Source of the DNA: Flavobacterium sp. J49
GTDB taxonomy: Bacteria > Bacteroidota > Bacteroidia > Flavobacteriales > Flavobacteriaceae
Assembly (NCBI RefSeq): GCF_011742145.1
Contig: NZ_JAAQQU010000105.1
Coordinates: 399,592-463,591 of the forward strand
Reading direction: 5' to 3'
DNA length: 64,000 bases
Shown here: in pieces, positions 52,199-61,210 of the stretch
Layout: each line of letters starts with the position of its first letter
How positions within the stretch are numbered: the first letter of the stretch is position 1
The notes under the pieces: generated by a model
Database searches by the model: none
The model's input: only the letters and a program-made list of their open reading frames with translations
What the model was told of the DNA's origin: nothing
Translations under genes and position numbers: made by a program

Positions 52199-54175
52199 TT
52201 AATAGGCTATCAATTCTAATAAGGTGGTTTCAAAACGGTCTTTGGGCAAATATTGGTCTTCTAAGGCTTTTACAAATGGTATCGCTGTTTCTAAACTGCC
52301 GACTCTTCTAACCGGTGCATCCAGATTTTCAAAACACTGTTCCATTATCATGGCAGCAATATCGCTTGCAACACCTCCAAACAAAGTGTCTTCTTGCAGG
52401 ACAATCACTTTTCCGGTCTTTTTGACTGAGGTAAAAATAGCTTCGGTGTCTAACGGTTGCAGCGTACGCAAGTCAATCAAATCGGCACTGATGTTGGAGT
52501 GCTTGTTCAAAGTTTCCAAAGCCCAATGTACTCCGGCACCAAAAGAAATAACAGTCACTTGTGAACCTTCTTTTAACAAGGCAGCTTTCCCGAAAGGAAT
52601 GGTATAATAATCGGTCGGAACGTCTTGGTAAACCGAACGGTACAATTGTTTGTGCTCAAAAAACATCACCGGATTCGGGTCGTTGATGGCTGTGTTTAGC
52701 AACCCTTTGGCATCATACGGAAAGGCCGGATACACTACTTTGAGTCCGGGAGTTTTAGTAAACCAAGCCTCATTCGTCTGTGAGTGAAACGGTCCGGCCT
52801 GAGTGCCACCGCCACAAGGCATACGCACTACTACATCGGCTTTTTCATTCCAACGGTAATGTTGCTTGGCCAAAAGATTGACAATCGGATTGAACCCTGT
52901 CGATACAAAATCGGCAAACTGCATTTCCACTACCGCTTTGTGTCCGTTAATAGACAAACCATTTGCGGCAGAAACCACAGCGCTTTCACAGATTGGAGTG
53001 TTTCGAACGCGTTCTTTACCAAATTGCGCTACAAAACCGTCTGTGATTTTAAAAGCTCCACCATATTCGGCTATGTCTTGTCCCATAATGACCAAATTGT
53101 CATGACGTTCCATCGATTGACGCAACGCATTGGAAATGGCATCTACGACACGAATATTCTCTACAGTATCACCGGGAGTGACAACTTCAAATTCGTAAGG
53201 TTCGTACATATCATCAAGCTCTTCGGCTAAATCAGCTTCGCATTCCGGTTCGGCCACTGTAATCGCCCAATGCTCATCGATTTCGGCTTTGATGGCCTTT
53301 TTTATCTTTTCATCTTCAGCTTCAGATAAAACACTTATGCGAAGCAAATAGTCTCTATAATTTGAAATAGGGTCTTTAATCGCCCACATGTCCATCAATT
53401 CTTGCGGTACATATTTGGTACCACTCGCCTCTTCGTGACCACGCATTCTGAAAGTCTTGAATTCCAACAATACCGGTCGAGGATTCTCAACCATGGAAGC
53501 TTTTAATTCAGCAATCTTGAGGTAAACTTCTAAGATGTTATTGCCATCAATAATATGACTTTCCATTCCGTAACCTATACCTTTATCGGCTAAGTTTTCA
53601 CAACGGTATTGCTCATTGGTTGGGGTTGACAAACCATAACCGTTATTTTCAATCACAAACAGCACCGGCAATTCCCATACCGCAGCTATGTTTAATGCTT
53701 CGTGAAAATCGCCTTCAGAAGTGGCTCCTTCACCGGTAAACACTGCGGTTACTTTACCGTTCTTTTGGAGTTTATTGGCTAAGGCAATTCCATCTGCTAC
53801 GCCCATTTGCGGACCGAGATGCGATATCATTCCGATGATTTTAAATTCTTGGGTCCCAAAATGGAACGAACGGTCGCGACCTTTGGTAAAACCGGTTTTC
53901 TTACCCTGCCATTGCGAAAACAATCGGTGCAGCGGAATGTCTCTTCCGGTAAAAACACCTAAGTTTCGGTGCATCGGTAAAATGTACTCGTCTTGGTCTA
54001 AAGCAGCAGTGATACCCACTGAAATAGCTTCTTGTCCGATACCGGAAAACCATTTGGAAACTTTACCCTGACGCAGCAGGATTAGCATTTTTTCTTCTAT
54101 TAATCTGGGCTTGAGCAGTCTTTTATATAAATCCAATAATTGGATATTGGATAACTCTTTTCTGTCGAAATTCAT
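52199..54175 (-). CDS. 2-oxoacid dehydrogenase E1, fused alpha and beta subunits
   Basis: This is a 658-residue thiamine-diphosphate enzyme. The alpha part (about 1-310) has GQEAISVG, the ThDP-binding block [15 protein letters not shown] then NNGYG, and the phosphorylation-loop-like [10 protein letters not shown]. The beta part (about 335-658) has [25 protein letters not shown] and [15 protein letters not shown]. In other bacteria these are two genes; the fusion is typical of Bacteroidota. Substrates are probably branched-chain 2-oxoacids, with pyruvate or acetoin as alternatives. E2 and E3 genes are not adjacent. Confidence 0.92.
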   Translation of the reverse strand: MNFDRKELSNIQLLDLYKRLLKPRLIEEKMLILLRQGKVSKWFSGIGQEAISVGITAALDQDEYILPMHRNLGVFTGRDIPLHRLFSQWQGKKTGFTKGRDRSFHFGTQEFKIIGMISHLGPQMGVADGIALANKLQKNGKVTAVFTGEGATSEGDFHEALNIAAVWELPVLFVIENNGYGLSTPTNEQYRCENLADKGIGYGMESHIIDGNNILEVYLKIAELKASMVENPRPVLLEFKTFRMRGHEEASGTKYVPQELMDMWAIKDPISNYRDYLLRISVLSEAEDEKIKKAIKAEIDEHWAITVAEPECEADLAEELDDMYEPYEFEVVTPGDTVENIRVVDAISNALRQSMERHDNLVIMGQDIAEYGGAFKITDGFVAQFGKERVRNTPICESAVVSAANGLSINGHKAVVEMQFADFVSTGFNPIVNLLAKQHYRWNEKADVVVRMPCGGGTQAGPFHSQTNEAWFTKTPGLKVVYPAFPYDAKGLLNTAINDPNPVMFFEHKQLYRSVYQDVPTDYYTIPFGKAALLKEGSQVTVISFGAGVHWALETLNKHSNISADLIDLRTLQPLDTEAIFTSVKKTGKVIVLQEDTLFGGVASDIAAMIMEQCFENLDAPVRRVGSLETAIPFVKALEDQYLPKDRFETTLLELIAY

Positions 54176-54194
54176 TGGGTTTGTTTTGGTGTTG

Positions 54195-54202
54195 CAAAAG
54201 TA
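54195..54202 (-). promoter_or_regulatory. -7 promoter element of the E1 gene
   Basis: CAAAAGTA on + is TACTTTTG on -, an exact TAnnTTTG match, 19 bases upstream of the start. Confidence 0.55.
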
Positions 54203-54263
54203 TAAAAACAGATTTCAATCGTTGTAGTTTTTAAGCGAAAGTTAAAGACATTTTTACCAAAAG

Positions 54264-54295
54264 AAAAACCCCAGGCGAATCATCACTTGGGGTTT
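54264..54295 (-). terminator. Terminator of the type A sorted protein gene
   Basis: AAACCCCA and TGGGGTTT pair around a 14-base loop, with an A-tract on the + strand side. Confidence 0.75.
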
Positions 54296-54315
54296 ATGTA
54301 CAAATGCATGATGGC

Positions 54316-55047
54316 TTAATTCGTAGCTTTTATAAAATTTTTGTACAAAGTCAAACCTTCCTCTGTAGTCATTTCCAAGATGTAAAACCCTGCCGATAAA
54401 CCTTCCACATTAATGCTGTTATTGTCTTGCAATAGAGCAGACAAACGTTGGCCGTTAACCGAAATAATACTAACATTTTTAATTGCGGTATTGGTTTCCA
54501 AAAACAATTCGGTGCGCACCGGATTAGGATACAAAGCCAGTGATTTAGGTTGGGCCACCTGGTTGCTTTGGAGGTTTGTTTGAGTAACATTCAAAGTGTA
54601 AGCAATGGTTTGTGGTGAAGGCCATGATGAAATTACTATATAATACGTTTGTCCTGCTGTTACCGCCATGTCATTGATAGTCCTGTTTCCGGCAGCAGAG
54701 CTACAGTTGCACGCATAAGGAGGAGAACCAATATCAGTGCAATTGGTAAAAACAAAAAGGCCTGTCCAAGCTAAGGCAGAGGGAATTTGAATGGTAATGG
54801 TTCCATTGGCGCTTGCTGTATAAGAATAGACAACATCATTTCCTCCGAGATAGTAATTACCGGCGGTTCCGGCACCACAGGCAATTGATGTCGCAGTCGG
54901 CGGATCGTAATTATCACCATAATTGGCTGTGTTATCGGTTGTGCTGTAAGGCAAAGTAGCAATCACTATCGGATCTGTGCACAAACTACCGGGTTGGGCA
55001 AACACCCCAACAGTGATAAATAAAAAAAAAGGGTAGAGTTTTTTCAT
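54316..55047 (-). CDS. Secreted protein with type A T9SS sorting domain
   Basis: This is a 243-residue exported protein. A signal peptide (to about VGVFAQP) is followed by a domain of about 140 residues with a pair-rich cysteine pattern and DVVYSYTASANGTITIQIPS, like pre-peptidase C-terminal or CUB-like beta-sandwiches. The last 70 residues (SLALYPNPVRTELFLETN, VNGQRL, LSAGFYIL) are a type A sorting domain, removed or modified during type IX export. The whole protein may be a small binding module. The function is unknown. Confidence 0.87.
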   Translation of the reverse strand: MKKLYPFFLFITVGVFAQPGSLCTDPIVIATLPYSTTDNTANYGDNYDPPTATSIACGAGTAGNYYLGGNDVVYSYTASANGTITIQIPSALAWTGLFVFTNCTDIGSPPYACNCSSAAGNRTINDMAVTAGQTYYIVISSWPSPQTIAYTLNVTQTNLQSNQVAQPKSLALYPNPVRTELFLETNTAIKNVSIISVNGQRLSALLQDNNSINVEGLSAGFYILEMTTEEGLTLYKNFIKATN

Positions 55048-55078
55048 GGGATTCGTTTTTAGGGAGTTAATAGTGTCT

Positions 55079-55109
55079 CAAATTTACCTTTATTAATTTA
55101 AAAAAGCAA
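55079..55109 (-). promoter_or_regulatory. Promoter of the type A sorted protein gene
   Basis: On the - strand TTG (55109-55107), 20 bases and TAAATTTG (55086-55079) match the -33/-7 consensus at ideal spacing. Confidence 0.65.
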
Positions 55110-55165
55110 GAGTTCCTCTAATCTTCTGTAAATGAGTCTGAAATCTAAAAATAATTGTTAATAAC

Positions 55166-55200
55166 TTTGAAATTTATTACTCAAAAATTAGTTACATTTG
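55166..55200 (+). promoter_or_regulatory. Promoter of the 2OG-Fe(II) oxygenase gene
   Basis: TTTG (55166-55169), a 23-base spacer and TACATTTG (55193-55200) fit the consensus, with a leader of about 45 bases. Confidence 0.65.
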
Positions 55201-55252
55201 TAGTTATGGTTGGTATTTTTCCAACTTAAGTTATTAACAAAAAAGTTTTAGT

Positions 55253-56203
55253 ATGCAACAAATTCCAAGTGTTGACTTACGTGATTTCCTGTCGGATGAT
55301 CCGGCACGTAAACAAAAATTTGTAAATGAAATCGGAAGAGCTTATGAAGACATTGGCTTCGTAGCGTTAAAAGGTCATTTTTTAGATGACCAATTGGTAG
55401 AAGATTTGTATTCAGAAGTGCGTAACTTCTTTAGTCTTCCACTCGAAACCAAAGCCAAATATGAAATTCCCGGCATTGGTGGCCAACGCGGTTATGTTTC
55501 TTTTGGAAAAGAACATGCCAAAGGTCGTTCGGCCGGAGATTTAAAAGAGTTTTGGCATTTTGGCCAATACGTGAGTGATGGTTCAAAATACGCCAACGAG
55601 TATCCAGACAATGTAGAAGTTACAGAATTGCCACACTTTAACGAAGTGGGAAAAGAAGCCTACAGAATGTTGGAAAAAACAGGCGTTTATGTATTGAGAG
55701 CTTTAGCGTTGTACATTGGTTTAGACGAATTTTATTTCGACAACTACATCAAAGACGGTAACAGTATCTTAAGACCTATTCACTATCCGCCCATTACCGA
55801 CGAACCCAAAGACGGTGCTGTTCGCGCCGCTGCGCATGGTGACATCAACTTGATTACGCTTTTAATGGGCGCACAAGGTAAAGGACTTCAAGTGCAAAAT
55901 CACAACGGTGACTGGATTGATGCTATGGCACAACCGGATGAGTTGATGATTAACGTGGGCGACATGTTATCGCGTCACACTAATAATAAACTAAAATCTA
56001 CGATTCACCAAGTCGTAAATCCGCCAAGAGAATTATGGGGAACTTCGCGTTTCTCTATTCCGTTCTTTATGCATCCGGTGAGCGATATGCCGCTAAACTG
56101 TTTAGAGAAATGTATTGATGCCGATCATCCGAAAGGTTTTGAAGACATCACGGCAGGAGAATACCTTGATGAGAGATTAGTAGAACTAGGACTTAAAAAG
56201 TAA
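55253..56203 (+). CDS. 2-oxoglutarate/Fe(II)-dependent oxygenase (isopenicillin N synthase-like)
   Basis: This is a 316-residue non-haem iron oxygenase. The N-terminal DIOX_N segment starts PSVDLRDFLSDDP and includes FYSEV-like and FFSLPLETKAKYE stretches. The iron ligands are H195 and D197 (AAHGDINLITLL) and H252 (STIHQVVNP). R266 in RFSIPFF binds 2-oxoglutarate. All catalytic residues are present. The substrate is unknown; in Flavobacteriia this gene is a conserved single copy without a biosynthetic cluster, as here. Confidence 0.9.
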   Translation: MQQIPSVDLRDFLSDDPARKQKFVNEIGRAYEDIGFVALKGHFLDDQLVEDLYSEVRNFFSLPLETKAKYEIPGIGGQRGYVSFGKEHAKGRSAGDLKEFWHFGQYVSDGSKYANEYPDNVEVTELPHFNEVGKEAYRMLEKTGVYVLRALALYIGLDEFYFDNYIKDGNSILRPIHYPPITDEPKDGAVRAAAHGDINLITLLMGAQGKGLQVQNHNGDWIDAMAQPDELMINVGDMLSRHTNNKLKSTIHQVVNPPRELWGTSRFSIPFFMHPVSDMPLNCLEKCIDADHPKGFEDITAGEYLDERLVELGLKK

Positions 56204-56225
56204 AGGTTAATTCAATAATTTCATT

Positions 56226-56258
56226 AAAGACATTGGGTTATACACTCGATGTCTTTTT
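56226..56258 (+). terminator. Terminator of the oxygenase gene
   Basis: AAAGACATTG and CGATGTCTTT pair at 9 of 10 positions, followed by a T run. Confidence 0.82.
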
Positions 56259-56284
56259 TGGTTTTTAGACAATTAACATTTCGA

Positions 56285-56765
56285 ACGCAGATAAAACTGA
56301 TTTGTTTCACAAAGCGCGGATAGAAACTGATTTTATGGAGCTATTACACAAAGACATTACAGATTCAATACTTAAAACATTTTATGACGTTTATAATGAA
56401 TTAGGTTACGGATTTTTAGAGAAGGTATACCACAATGCCTTGTATATTGAACTCAAAAATAAAGGTTTGAATGTAGTGAGTCAAAAACAAATTGATGTTT
56501 TCTATAAAGGTCTGAAAGTTGGCGAATATTATGCCGATCTAATTGTTGAAAACAAAGTAATATTGGAACTAAAAGCGGCAGAATATGTTGTAGAAGAATT
56601 TGAAATACAATTAATAAATTACTTGAGAGGTACTGATTGTGAGGTAGGCTTATTGCTTAATTTTGGCAAAAGCCTGAGTTTAAAAGAAAAATTTTTGAGA
56701 ACAACAAAAAAATCAGAAAAAATCCGTTATAATCAGCGCTAGAATATCCGCTTTATCAGCGTTCT
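56285..56765. mobile_element. GxxExxY gene flanked by inverted GCTGATAAA-type repeats
   Basis: Upstream, ACGCAGATAAAACTGATTT (56285-56303) and GCGCGGATAGAAACTGATTT (56314-56333) form a direct pair. Downstream, ATCCGTTATAATCAGCGCT and ATCCGCTTTATCAGCGTTCT (56720-56760) form a second pair in inverted orientation. The arms pair as GAACGC(A/T)GATAAA across the gene. A similar word stands alone at 51938. This arrangement suggests a small element mobilised in trans, which is an inference. Confidence 0.5.
56335..56742 (+). CDS. GxxExxY family protein
   Basis: This is a 135-residue protein of the GxxExxY family, named for the motif seen here as GFLEKVYHNAL. The later QKQIDVFYKGLKVGEYYADLIVENKVILELKA contains D and E-x-K residues in a PD-(D/E)xK-like nuclease arrangement. 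Function is unproven. Family members occur as scattered near-identical copies in Bacteroidota and Planctomycetes. I take ATG 56335; a TTG at 56302 would place the start inside the flanking repeats. Confidence 0.88.
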   Translation: MELLHKDITDSILKTFYDVYNELGYGFLEKVYHNALYIELKNKGLNVVSQKQIDVFYKGLKVGEYYADLIVENKVILELKAAEYVVEEFEIQLINYLRGTDCEVGLLLNFGKSLSLKEKFLRTTKKSEKIRYNQR

Positions 56766-56781
56766 GTTTTAATTTTAAATT

Positions 56782-57114
56782 ATGGACTTACAAGAACAAC
56801 TAAAAAAACTTTTCCCCGACCACGAACCTTCGAATGAGCCCGAAGCCGTTGCCGATGAAACCCATGCGCTTTTTATCCAAAAAGAGCCTATGATTTGCAA
56901 ATACGAAAAAAGAAAAGGCAAAGCCACGACCATCATTGAAGGCTATGAAGGCAGCGACGATGATTTTAAAATTTTGGCCAAAGAAATCAAAACCAAACTC
57001 AGCGTTGGCGGGACTTTCAAAGACGGTGCCATCATCATTCAGGGCGATTACCGCGATAAAATCATGAAAATGCTTCAAGACAAAGGCTTCAAAACCAAAC
57101 GTGTTGGCGGATAA
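56782..57114 (+). CDS. SUI1/YciH-type translation initiation factor
   Basis: This 110-residue protein is homologous to eukaryotic eIF1 (SUI1). The C-terminal domain is complete: the basic loop KRKGKATTIIEGYEG, then LAKEIKTKLSVGG, GAIIIQGDYRDK and LQDKGFKTKRVGG. The N-terminal 40 residues are a short acidic lead. E. coli YciH checks initiation fidelity on the ribosome; the same is expected here. It lies 40 bp after the GxxExxY gene and 39 bp before the phosphorylase, so read-through is likely. Confidence 0.88.
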   Translation: MDLQEQLKKLFPDHEPSNEPEAVADETHALFIQKEPMICKYEKRKGKATTIIEGYEGSDDDFKILAKEIKTKLSVGGTFKDGAIIIQGDYRDKIMKMLQDKGFKTKRVGG

Positions 57115-57153
57115 TACAAATAACCCAATTAACAAATAACCGAATTAACTGTA

Positions 57154-58020
57154 ATGATACAATCTTCAGAATTAATATTAAATCCGGATGGCAGTGTTTA
57201 CCACTTAAACCTCAAACCGGAACACATAGCCAAAGACATTATCTTTGTTGGCGATCAAAACCGCGTAGAAAAAATCACGCAGTTCTTTGACAGCATAGAA
57301 TTTTCTACCCAAAAACGTGAATTCAAGACCCAAACCGGCTATTATAAAGGCAAAAAAATGACCGTCATGTCCACCGGAATCGGACCCGATAATATCGACA
57401 TTGTCATGAACGAACTGGATGCTTTGGTCAACATTGACTTGGAAACCCGCAAGCCTAAAGAAAACCTAACTTCATTAAACATTGTCAGAATCGGAACTTC
57501 AGGTTCTCTTCAAGCGGATATTCCTTGTGACAGCATGGTCATGAGCAAATACGGGTTGGGCTTAGACAATATGCTTCGCTCCTACCTGATTGATGACATC
57601 TCCGAAAAAGCCATAGAAGACGCATTTATTGCACAAACCAATTGGGATTTAAGAAAAGGCCGACCGTATGTAATTACCTGTTCGGAAACTTTAGAAAAAC
57701 GGATCGAAAGCGATAAAATATTCAAAGGCTTTACCGGAACCGCCGGCGGATTCTACGGACCGCAAGGTCGCGTGTTGCGTCTCGAAATTCAGGACGCCGA
57801 CTTGAACCGCAAAATGGACAGTTTCGAATTTGAAGGCACCAAAATGACCAATCTCGAAATGGAAACCGCTGCCATTTACGGCTTAGGAAAACTGTTAGGT
57901 CACAACTGTTTGTCATTGAATGCCATCATCGCCAACAGAGCTACCGGAACCTTCAGCGAAGATCCGTACAAAGCCGTTGATGCTTTGATTGCGTATGCTT
58001 TGGATAAATTGGCAGAGTAA
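57154..58020 (+). CDS. Nucleoside phosphorylase (uridine phosphorylase-like)
   Basis: This 288-residue enzyme of the PNP/UDP family splits nucleosides with phosphate. The key parts are IFVGDQNRVEKI (phosphate loop), MSTGIGPDNIDIVMNELDAL, VRIGTSGSLQ (ribose and phosphate site) and EMETAAIYGLGKLLGH (ribose-binding Glu-Met-Glu). An Arg and Gln for uracil recognition are plausible in FYGPQGRVLRLE. Uridine is the most likely base, but a purine nucleoside cannot be excluded. The gene is followed by a large dispersed hairpin repeat. Confidence 0.87.
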   Translation: MIQSSELILNPDGSVYHLNLKPEHIAKDIIFVGDQNRVEKITQFFDSIEFSTQKREFKTQTGYYKGKKMTVMSTGIGPDNIDIVMNELDALVNIDLETRKPKENLTSLNIVRIGTSGSLQADIPCDSMVMSKYGLGLDNMLRSYLIDDISEKAIEDAFIAQTNWDLRKGRPYVITCSETLEKRIESDKIFKGFTGTAGGFYGPQGRVLRLEIQDADLNRKMDSFEFEGTKMTNLEMETAAIYGLGKLLGHNCLSLNAIIANRATGTFSEDPYKAVDALIAYALDKLAE

Positions 58021-58025
58021 ATTTT

Positions 58026-58127
58026 AGGAGCCATTTCCCGCTTTCCGCAGTATCTTTTTTTTATCACACCTGGAGAAATCGAGGCGTAAATTTTTTAAAA
58101 AAAAGGATACTTGCTGCAATCGGGGCT
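58026..58127. repeat. Long hairpin repeat AGGAGCCATTTCCCGC...ATCGGGGCT
   Basis: The ends read AGGAGCCATTTCCCGC and GCAATCGGGGCT. Inside, GTATCTTTTTTTT (58050-58062) and AAAAAAAAGGATAC (58097-58110) form a long stem. I recall this arrangement as a frequent intergenic repeat in Flavobacterium genomes, but cannot confirm copy number from one window. It may also end transcription of the phosphorylase gene. Confidence 0.6.
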
Positions 58128-58139
58128 AATTAAAAAACC

Positions 58140-58676
58140 ATGAACTTAATCTTAGAAACAGACCGTCTTTTACTCCGTCCGCTCGAACTAACCGATGCCG
58201 AGGACATGTTTGACATGGATAAAAATCCCGAAGTGCACAAATACCTTTGGCAAACTCCGGCCAAACAAATAGAAGAAGTCATTAAAGTGATTGACTATGT
58301 TCGCAGTCAATACGAAAGAAACAACATCGGACGTTTTGCAACAATCATAAAAGAAACCGGAGAATTTATCGGTTGGACAGGGATTAAGTTTGTTGATGAC
58401 CATGTAGAAAACGGCAATACCAATTTCTTTGATTACGGCTATCGACTAAATGAAAGATTTTGGAACAAAGGCTATGCTACCGAAGCTTCAGTCGCTTGGC
58501 TCGATTATGGGTTCAATCAAATGAATATTGATAATGTAAACGCCTATACTCATGCCCAAAACGGCGCCTCCAATCATGTGTTGCAAAAAGTAGGCATGAA
58601 ATTCATGCAAGACTATCCCGATAAAGACAACGTGATTTGGAAATGGTGGCAAATGGAAAATCCTTTAAGAAGTTAG
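58140..58676 (+). CDS. GNAT family N-acetyltransferase (RimJ/RimL-like)
   Basis: This is a 178-residue acetyl-CoA-dependent acetyltransferase. LETDRLLLRPLELTDAEDMF opens the fold, GYRLNERFWNKGYATEAS forms the acetyl-CoA-binding region (R/Q-x-x-G/A-like) and NVNAYTHAQNGASNHVLQKVGM closes it. RimL-type enzymes acetylate ribosomal proteins or small amines; the target here is unknown. It probably starts its own transcript, since a long hairpin repeat precedes it. Confidence 0.88.
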   Translation: MNLILETDRLLLRPLELTDAEDMFDMDKNPEVHKYLWQTPAKQIEEVIKVIDYVRSQYERNNIGRFATIIKETGEFIGWTGIKFVDDHVENGNTNFFDYGYRLNERFWNKGYATEASVAWLDYGFNQMNIDNVNAYTHAQNGASNHVLQKVGMKFMQDYPDKDNVIWKWWQMENPLRS

Positions 58677-58763
58677 AAAAGCAAGAAACAAGAAGCAAGA
58701 ATTATAGAGTAAATTACAGGATAAGTCTTTTCTCTTTCTTCTTGCATCTATTATCTAAAAAAT

Positions 58764-59615
58764 ATGAAAACCATAAAAATAGCAGGCGTACCCGAGCATT
58801 TCAACTTACCATGGCATTTGTGTCTGGAAAATGGCGAGTTCGAGGAAGTTGGTCTCGATTTACAATGGACCGATGTCCCTGAAGGCACCGGCAAAATGTG
58901 TCAAATGCTGCGTGATGGTGATACTGATGTCGCTGTAATTCTAACGGAAGGAATCGTTAAAGACATAGTAGCCGGCAATCCCAGTTCAATAGTGCAAGTT
59001 TATGTTGAAAGTCCGTTGATTTGGGGAATCCACGTTGCTGCCCATTCCAACTATAAAGCTTTAGCCGATTTAGAAAATACCAAAGCGGCGATTTCTCGTT
59101 ATGGTTCGGGTTCGCATTTGATGTCGTTTGTGAATGCTCAAAATCAAGGTTGGAACACTGAGCAACTTCAATTTGAAATCGTCAACACCATTGATGGCGC
59201 AGTGGAAGCATTGTCCGAGGGTTCAGCCGATTACTTTATGTGGGAACGTTTTATGACGCAACCCTTGGTAGACCAAGGCATTTTTCGCCGCGTAGCCGAT
59301 TGTCCAACGCCTTGGCCTTGTTTTGTAATTGCCGTGAGAAACGAATTCTTGGCAAACAACAAACAAACCATTGCCCTGCTGTTAGAAATCATCAATAATA
59401 CTACCATTGAGTTCAAAAACATTCCCAGTATCGACAAGACATTGGCTTCCAAATACCATCAAAAACCGGAAGATATCCAACAGTGGCTGTCACTTACCAA
59501 ATGGTCGCAAAAACCATTAGAAGAAAAAGTGTTAAACAAAATTCAAAATCAATTGTTTGACCTTAACATTATCAATAAAAAAGGTACTTTTGCTGAAATC
59601 GTAAAAGCCGTTTAG
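58764..59615 (+). CDS. Cytosolic substrate-binding-protein-like protein
   Basis: This 283-residue protein has the type 2 periplasmic-binding-protein fold (MKTIKIAGVPEHFNLPWHLC, then DVAVILTEGIVKDIV, ISRYGSGSHLM and NTIDGAVEALSEGSADYFMWE). It resembles ABC-type solute receptors of the NMT1/THI5 kind. It lacks a signal peptide, and no permease or ATPase gene adjoins, so it may act as an intracellular sensor or enzyme. The next gene begins 16 bp later on the same strand. Confidence 0.8.
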   Translation: MKTIKIAGVPEHFNLPWHLCLENGEFEEVGLDLQWTDVPEGTGKMCQMLRDGDTDVAVILTEGIVKDIVAGNPSSIVQVYVESPLIWGIHVAAHSNYKALADLENTKAAISRYGSGSHLMSFVNAQNQGWNTEQLQFEIVNTIDGAVEALSEGSADYFMWERFMTQPLVDQGIFRRVADCPTPWPCFVIAVRNEFLANNKQTIALLLEIINNTTIEFKNIPSIDKTLASKYHQKPEDIQQWLSLTKWSQKPLEEKVLNKIQNQLFDLNIINKKGTFAEIVKAV

Positions 59616-59631
59616 CTTTTACAATGGCAAT

Positions 59632-60564
59632 ATGATAAAATTAGGAAATCTTACTTATCAGCAACTTAAAGAAAAATTCAGGATAAAAAGTCCATGGGAC
59701 ATGATTATCATTTTTGCCCTGAACATCCTGATAACCATACCCATTTTTATCATTCTACACCACAATTTAGCCACACTCGATTGGCTTTTTCACATTGACA
59801 GGGTTGTGCTCTTTATTTTCATTCTGCTCATAATTCAGTTGATTTTGAGAGCTATGAGAAGAGTGACTTTGATATCTGTCATTCTTTACTGTATACTGTT
59901 ATTGTATGGAACGCTTTCCGGTAAATACGGATTCGAACGCGTCTACGAAGATTACCGCTCTATGATTTACACCATGAATGAAGATCCGTATCCTCAGGAC
60001 ATTATCGTTTCAAGGCTATTGCCTTTTCCCAACAAATCAAAAATTTTGGATGCCATAGAATACCAAAATCCCAAAATAAGAAACTTTGCTATTATGGCGA
60101 CTTCCAAGCATTTTAAAAATGTAAAAGGCTATCATGACTATTTTACCCTTATCCAGTCTTTTGCTATTTTTAAAGAAATCAATACCCGTTGGTACTATGT
60201 TAGTGATCCCAAAGGACATGACTATATTGCCAATGCCACCGAATCGCTGCAATATCTTTCGGGCGATTGTGACGACCACTCCATCTTTATGGCGGCTTGC
60301 ATCAAATCAATTGGTGGCACTACCCGATTGATTCACACTAAAGGTCATATCTATCCCGAAATTTACATTGGTACAAAAAAGGATTTGGAAAAAATCAATT
60401 ATGCCATAAAAAAAATACTGTTTCCTTTAGAGAGTAAAAACAAACCCATCAATTACCATATTGACGAACGTGGAAACATTTGGTTAAACCTTGACTACAC
60501 GGCTAAATACCCCGGCGGACCATTTATGAATGAAGAAATTTTAGGGGCTTTGACTTTAGAATAA
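59632..60564 (+). CDS. Membrane protein with transglutaminase-like domain
   Basis: This is a 310-residue protein with three N-terminal membrane helices (about 22-44, 54-73 and 78-97). The C-terminal transglutaminase-like domain holds the triad C213 (SGDCDDHS), H239 (KGHIYPEIYI) and D288 (WLNLDYTA). Such domains are cysteine proteases or amide-forming enzymes in envelope maintenance. A possible co-transcription with the binding-protein-like gene gives no clear clue to its target. Confidence 0.8.
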   Translation: MIKLGNLTYQQLKEKFRIKSPWDMIIIFALNILITIPIFIILHHNLATLDWLFHIDRVVLFIFILLIIQLILRAMRRVTLISVILYCILLLYGTLSGKYGFERVYEDYRSMIYTMNEDPYPQDIIVSRLLPFPNKSKILDAIEYQNPKIRNFAIMATSKHFKNVKGYHDYFTLIQSFAIFKEINTRWYYVSDPKGHDYIANATESLQYLSGDCDDHSIFMAACIKSIGGTTRLIHTKGHIYPEIYIGTKKDLEKINYAIKKILFPLESKNKPINYHIDERGNIWLNLDYTAKYPGGPFMNEEILGALTLE

Positions 60565-60602
60565 TTCTTTTTCAATTAACAATTACTAAAAATTTTATTT
60601 AC

Positions 60603-60610
60603 TATATTCG
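60603..60610 (+). promoter_or_regulatory. -7-like promoter element for 60631-61801
   Basis: TATATTCG differs from TAnnTTTG at one base. It precedes the start codon at 60631 by 20 bases. Confidence 0.4.
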
Positions 60611-60630
60611 TTTCAACTAAAATGACCCTC

Positions 60631-61200
60631 ATGAAAAAATTGCTTAGTCTGTTACTGCTGCTGTCTTTGGCTGCTCAAGCCCAGGAAAGTTCCCCACTCG
60701 ACAATAAGAAAAATGAGTTCAGAGTTGATTTATTGTCGGCTTTGGTTTGGCAAAAAGCCAGCTTGAGTTATGAACGTTTTTTTGGCGGTAATTTTTCGAC
60801 CGGTTTCAATGTTAATTTTTCAGACAGCAATCAATTGAATGAGGATTTTGACAACGGCTACCGAAACAATGTTCCTAAGTTTGAATTCAATCCTTACGTA
60901 AGATACCAACTATCAAAAGGGAAAAAGAGTTTTTACTTTGCCGAAGCCTTTGCATCCTACAACAGTGGTGATTTCAAAGAAATTGTTCGAATGACAGATG
61001 GTAGTGGCAATGGTTATTACACCACCGAAAAATCAAAATACAACGATTTTGGTTTGGGAGGAGGTTTAGGCTATAAAATGTATATCAAAGACGCATTTGT
61101 TATAGAATTTTTGGCCGGATTCGGTTCAAACTTAACTAACCGTGATAAAAGTCCGGATGTGATTTCAAGAGTAGGATTTAATTTAGGTTATCGATTTTAA
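60631..61200 (+). CDS. Outer-membrane beta-barrel protein (DUF3575-like)
   Basis: This 189-residue protein (from ATG 60631) has the signal peptide MKKLLSLLLLLSLAAQAQ. An alternative ATG nine bases upstream gives MTLMKK. The mature part alternates polar and hydrophobic residues in eight or so strands (ALVWQKASLSYERFFGGNF, FNPYVRYQLSKGKKSFYF, GLGGGLGYKMYIKDAFVIEF) and ends in FNLGYRF, a C-terminal aromatic residue typical of Bam-inserted barrels. Function is unknown. It is followed by a lipoprotein gene 10 bp away. Confidence 0.83.
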   Translation: MKKLLSLLLLLSLAAQAQESSPLDNKKNEFRVDLLSALVWQKASLSYERFFGGNFSTGFNVNFSDSNQLNEDFDNGYRNNVPKFEFNPYVRYQLSKGKKSFYFAEAFASYNSGDFKEIVRMTDGSGNGYYTTEKSKYNDFGLGGGLGYKMYIKDAFVIEFLAGFGSNLTNRDKSPDVISRVGFNLGYRF

Positions 61201-61210
61201 TTAAGAAAAC

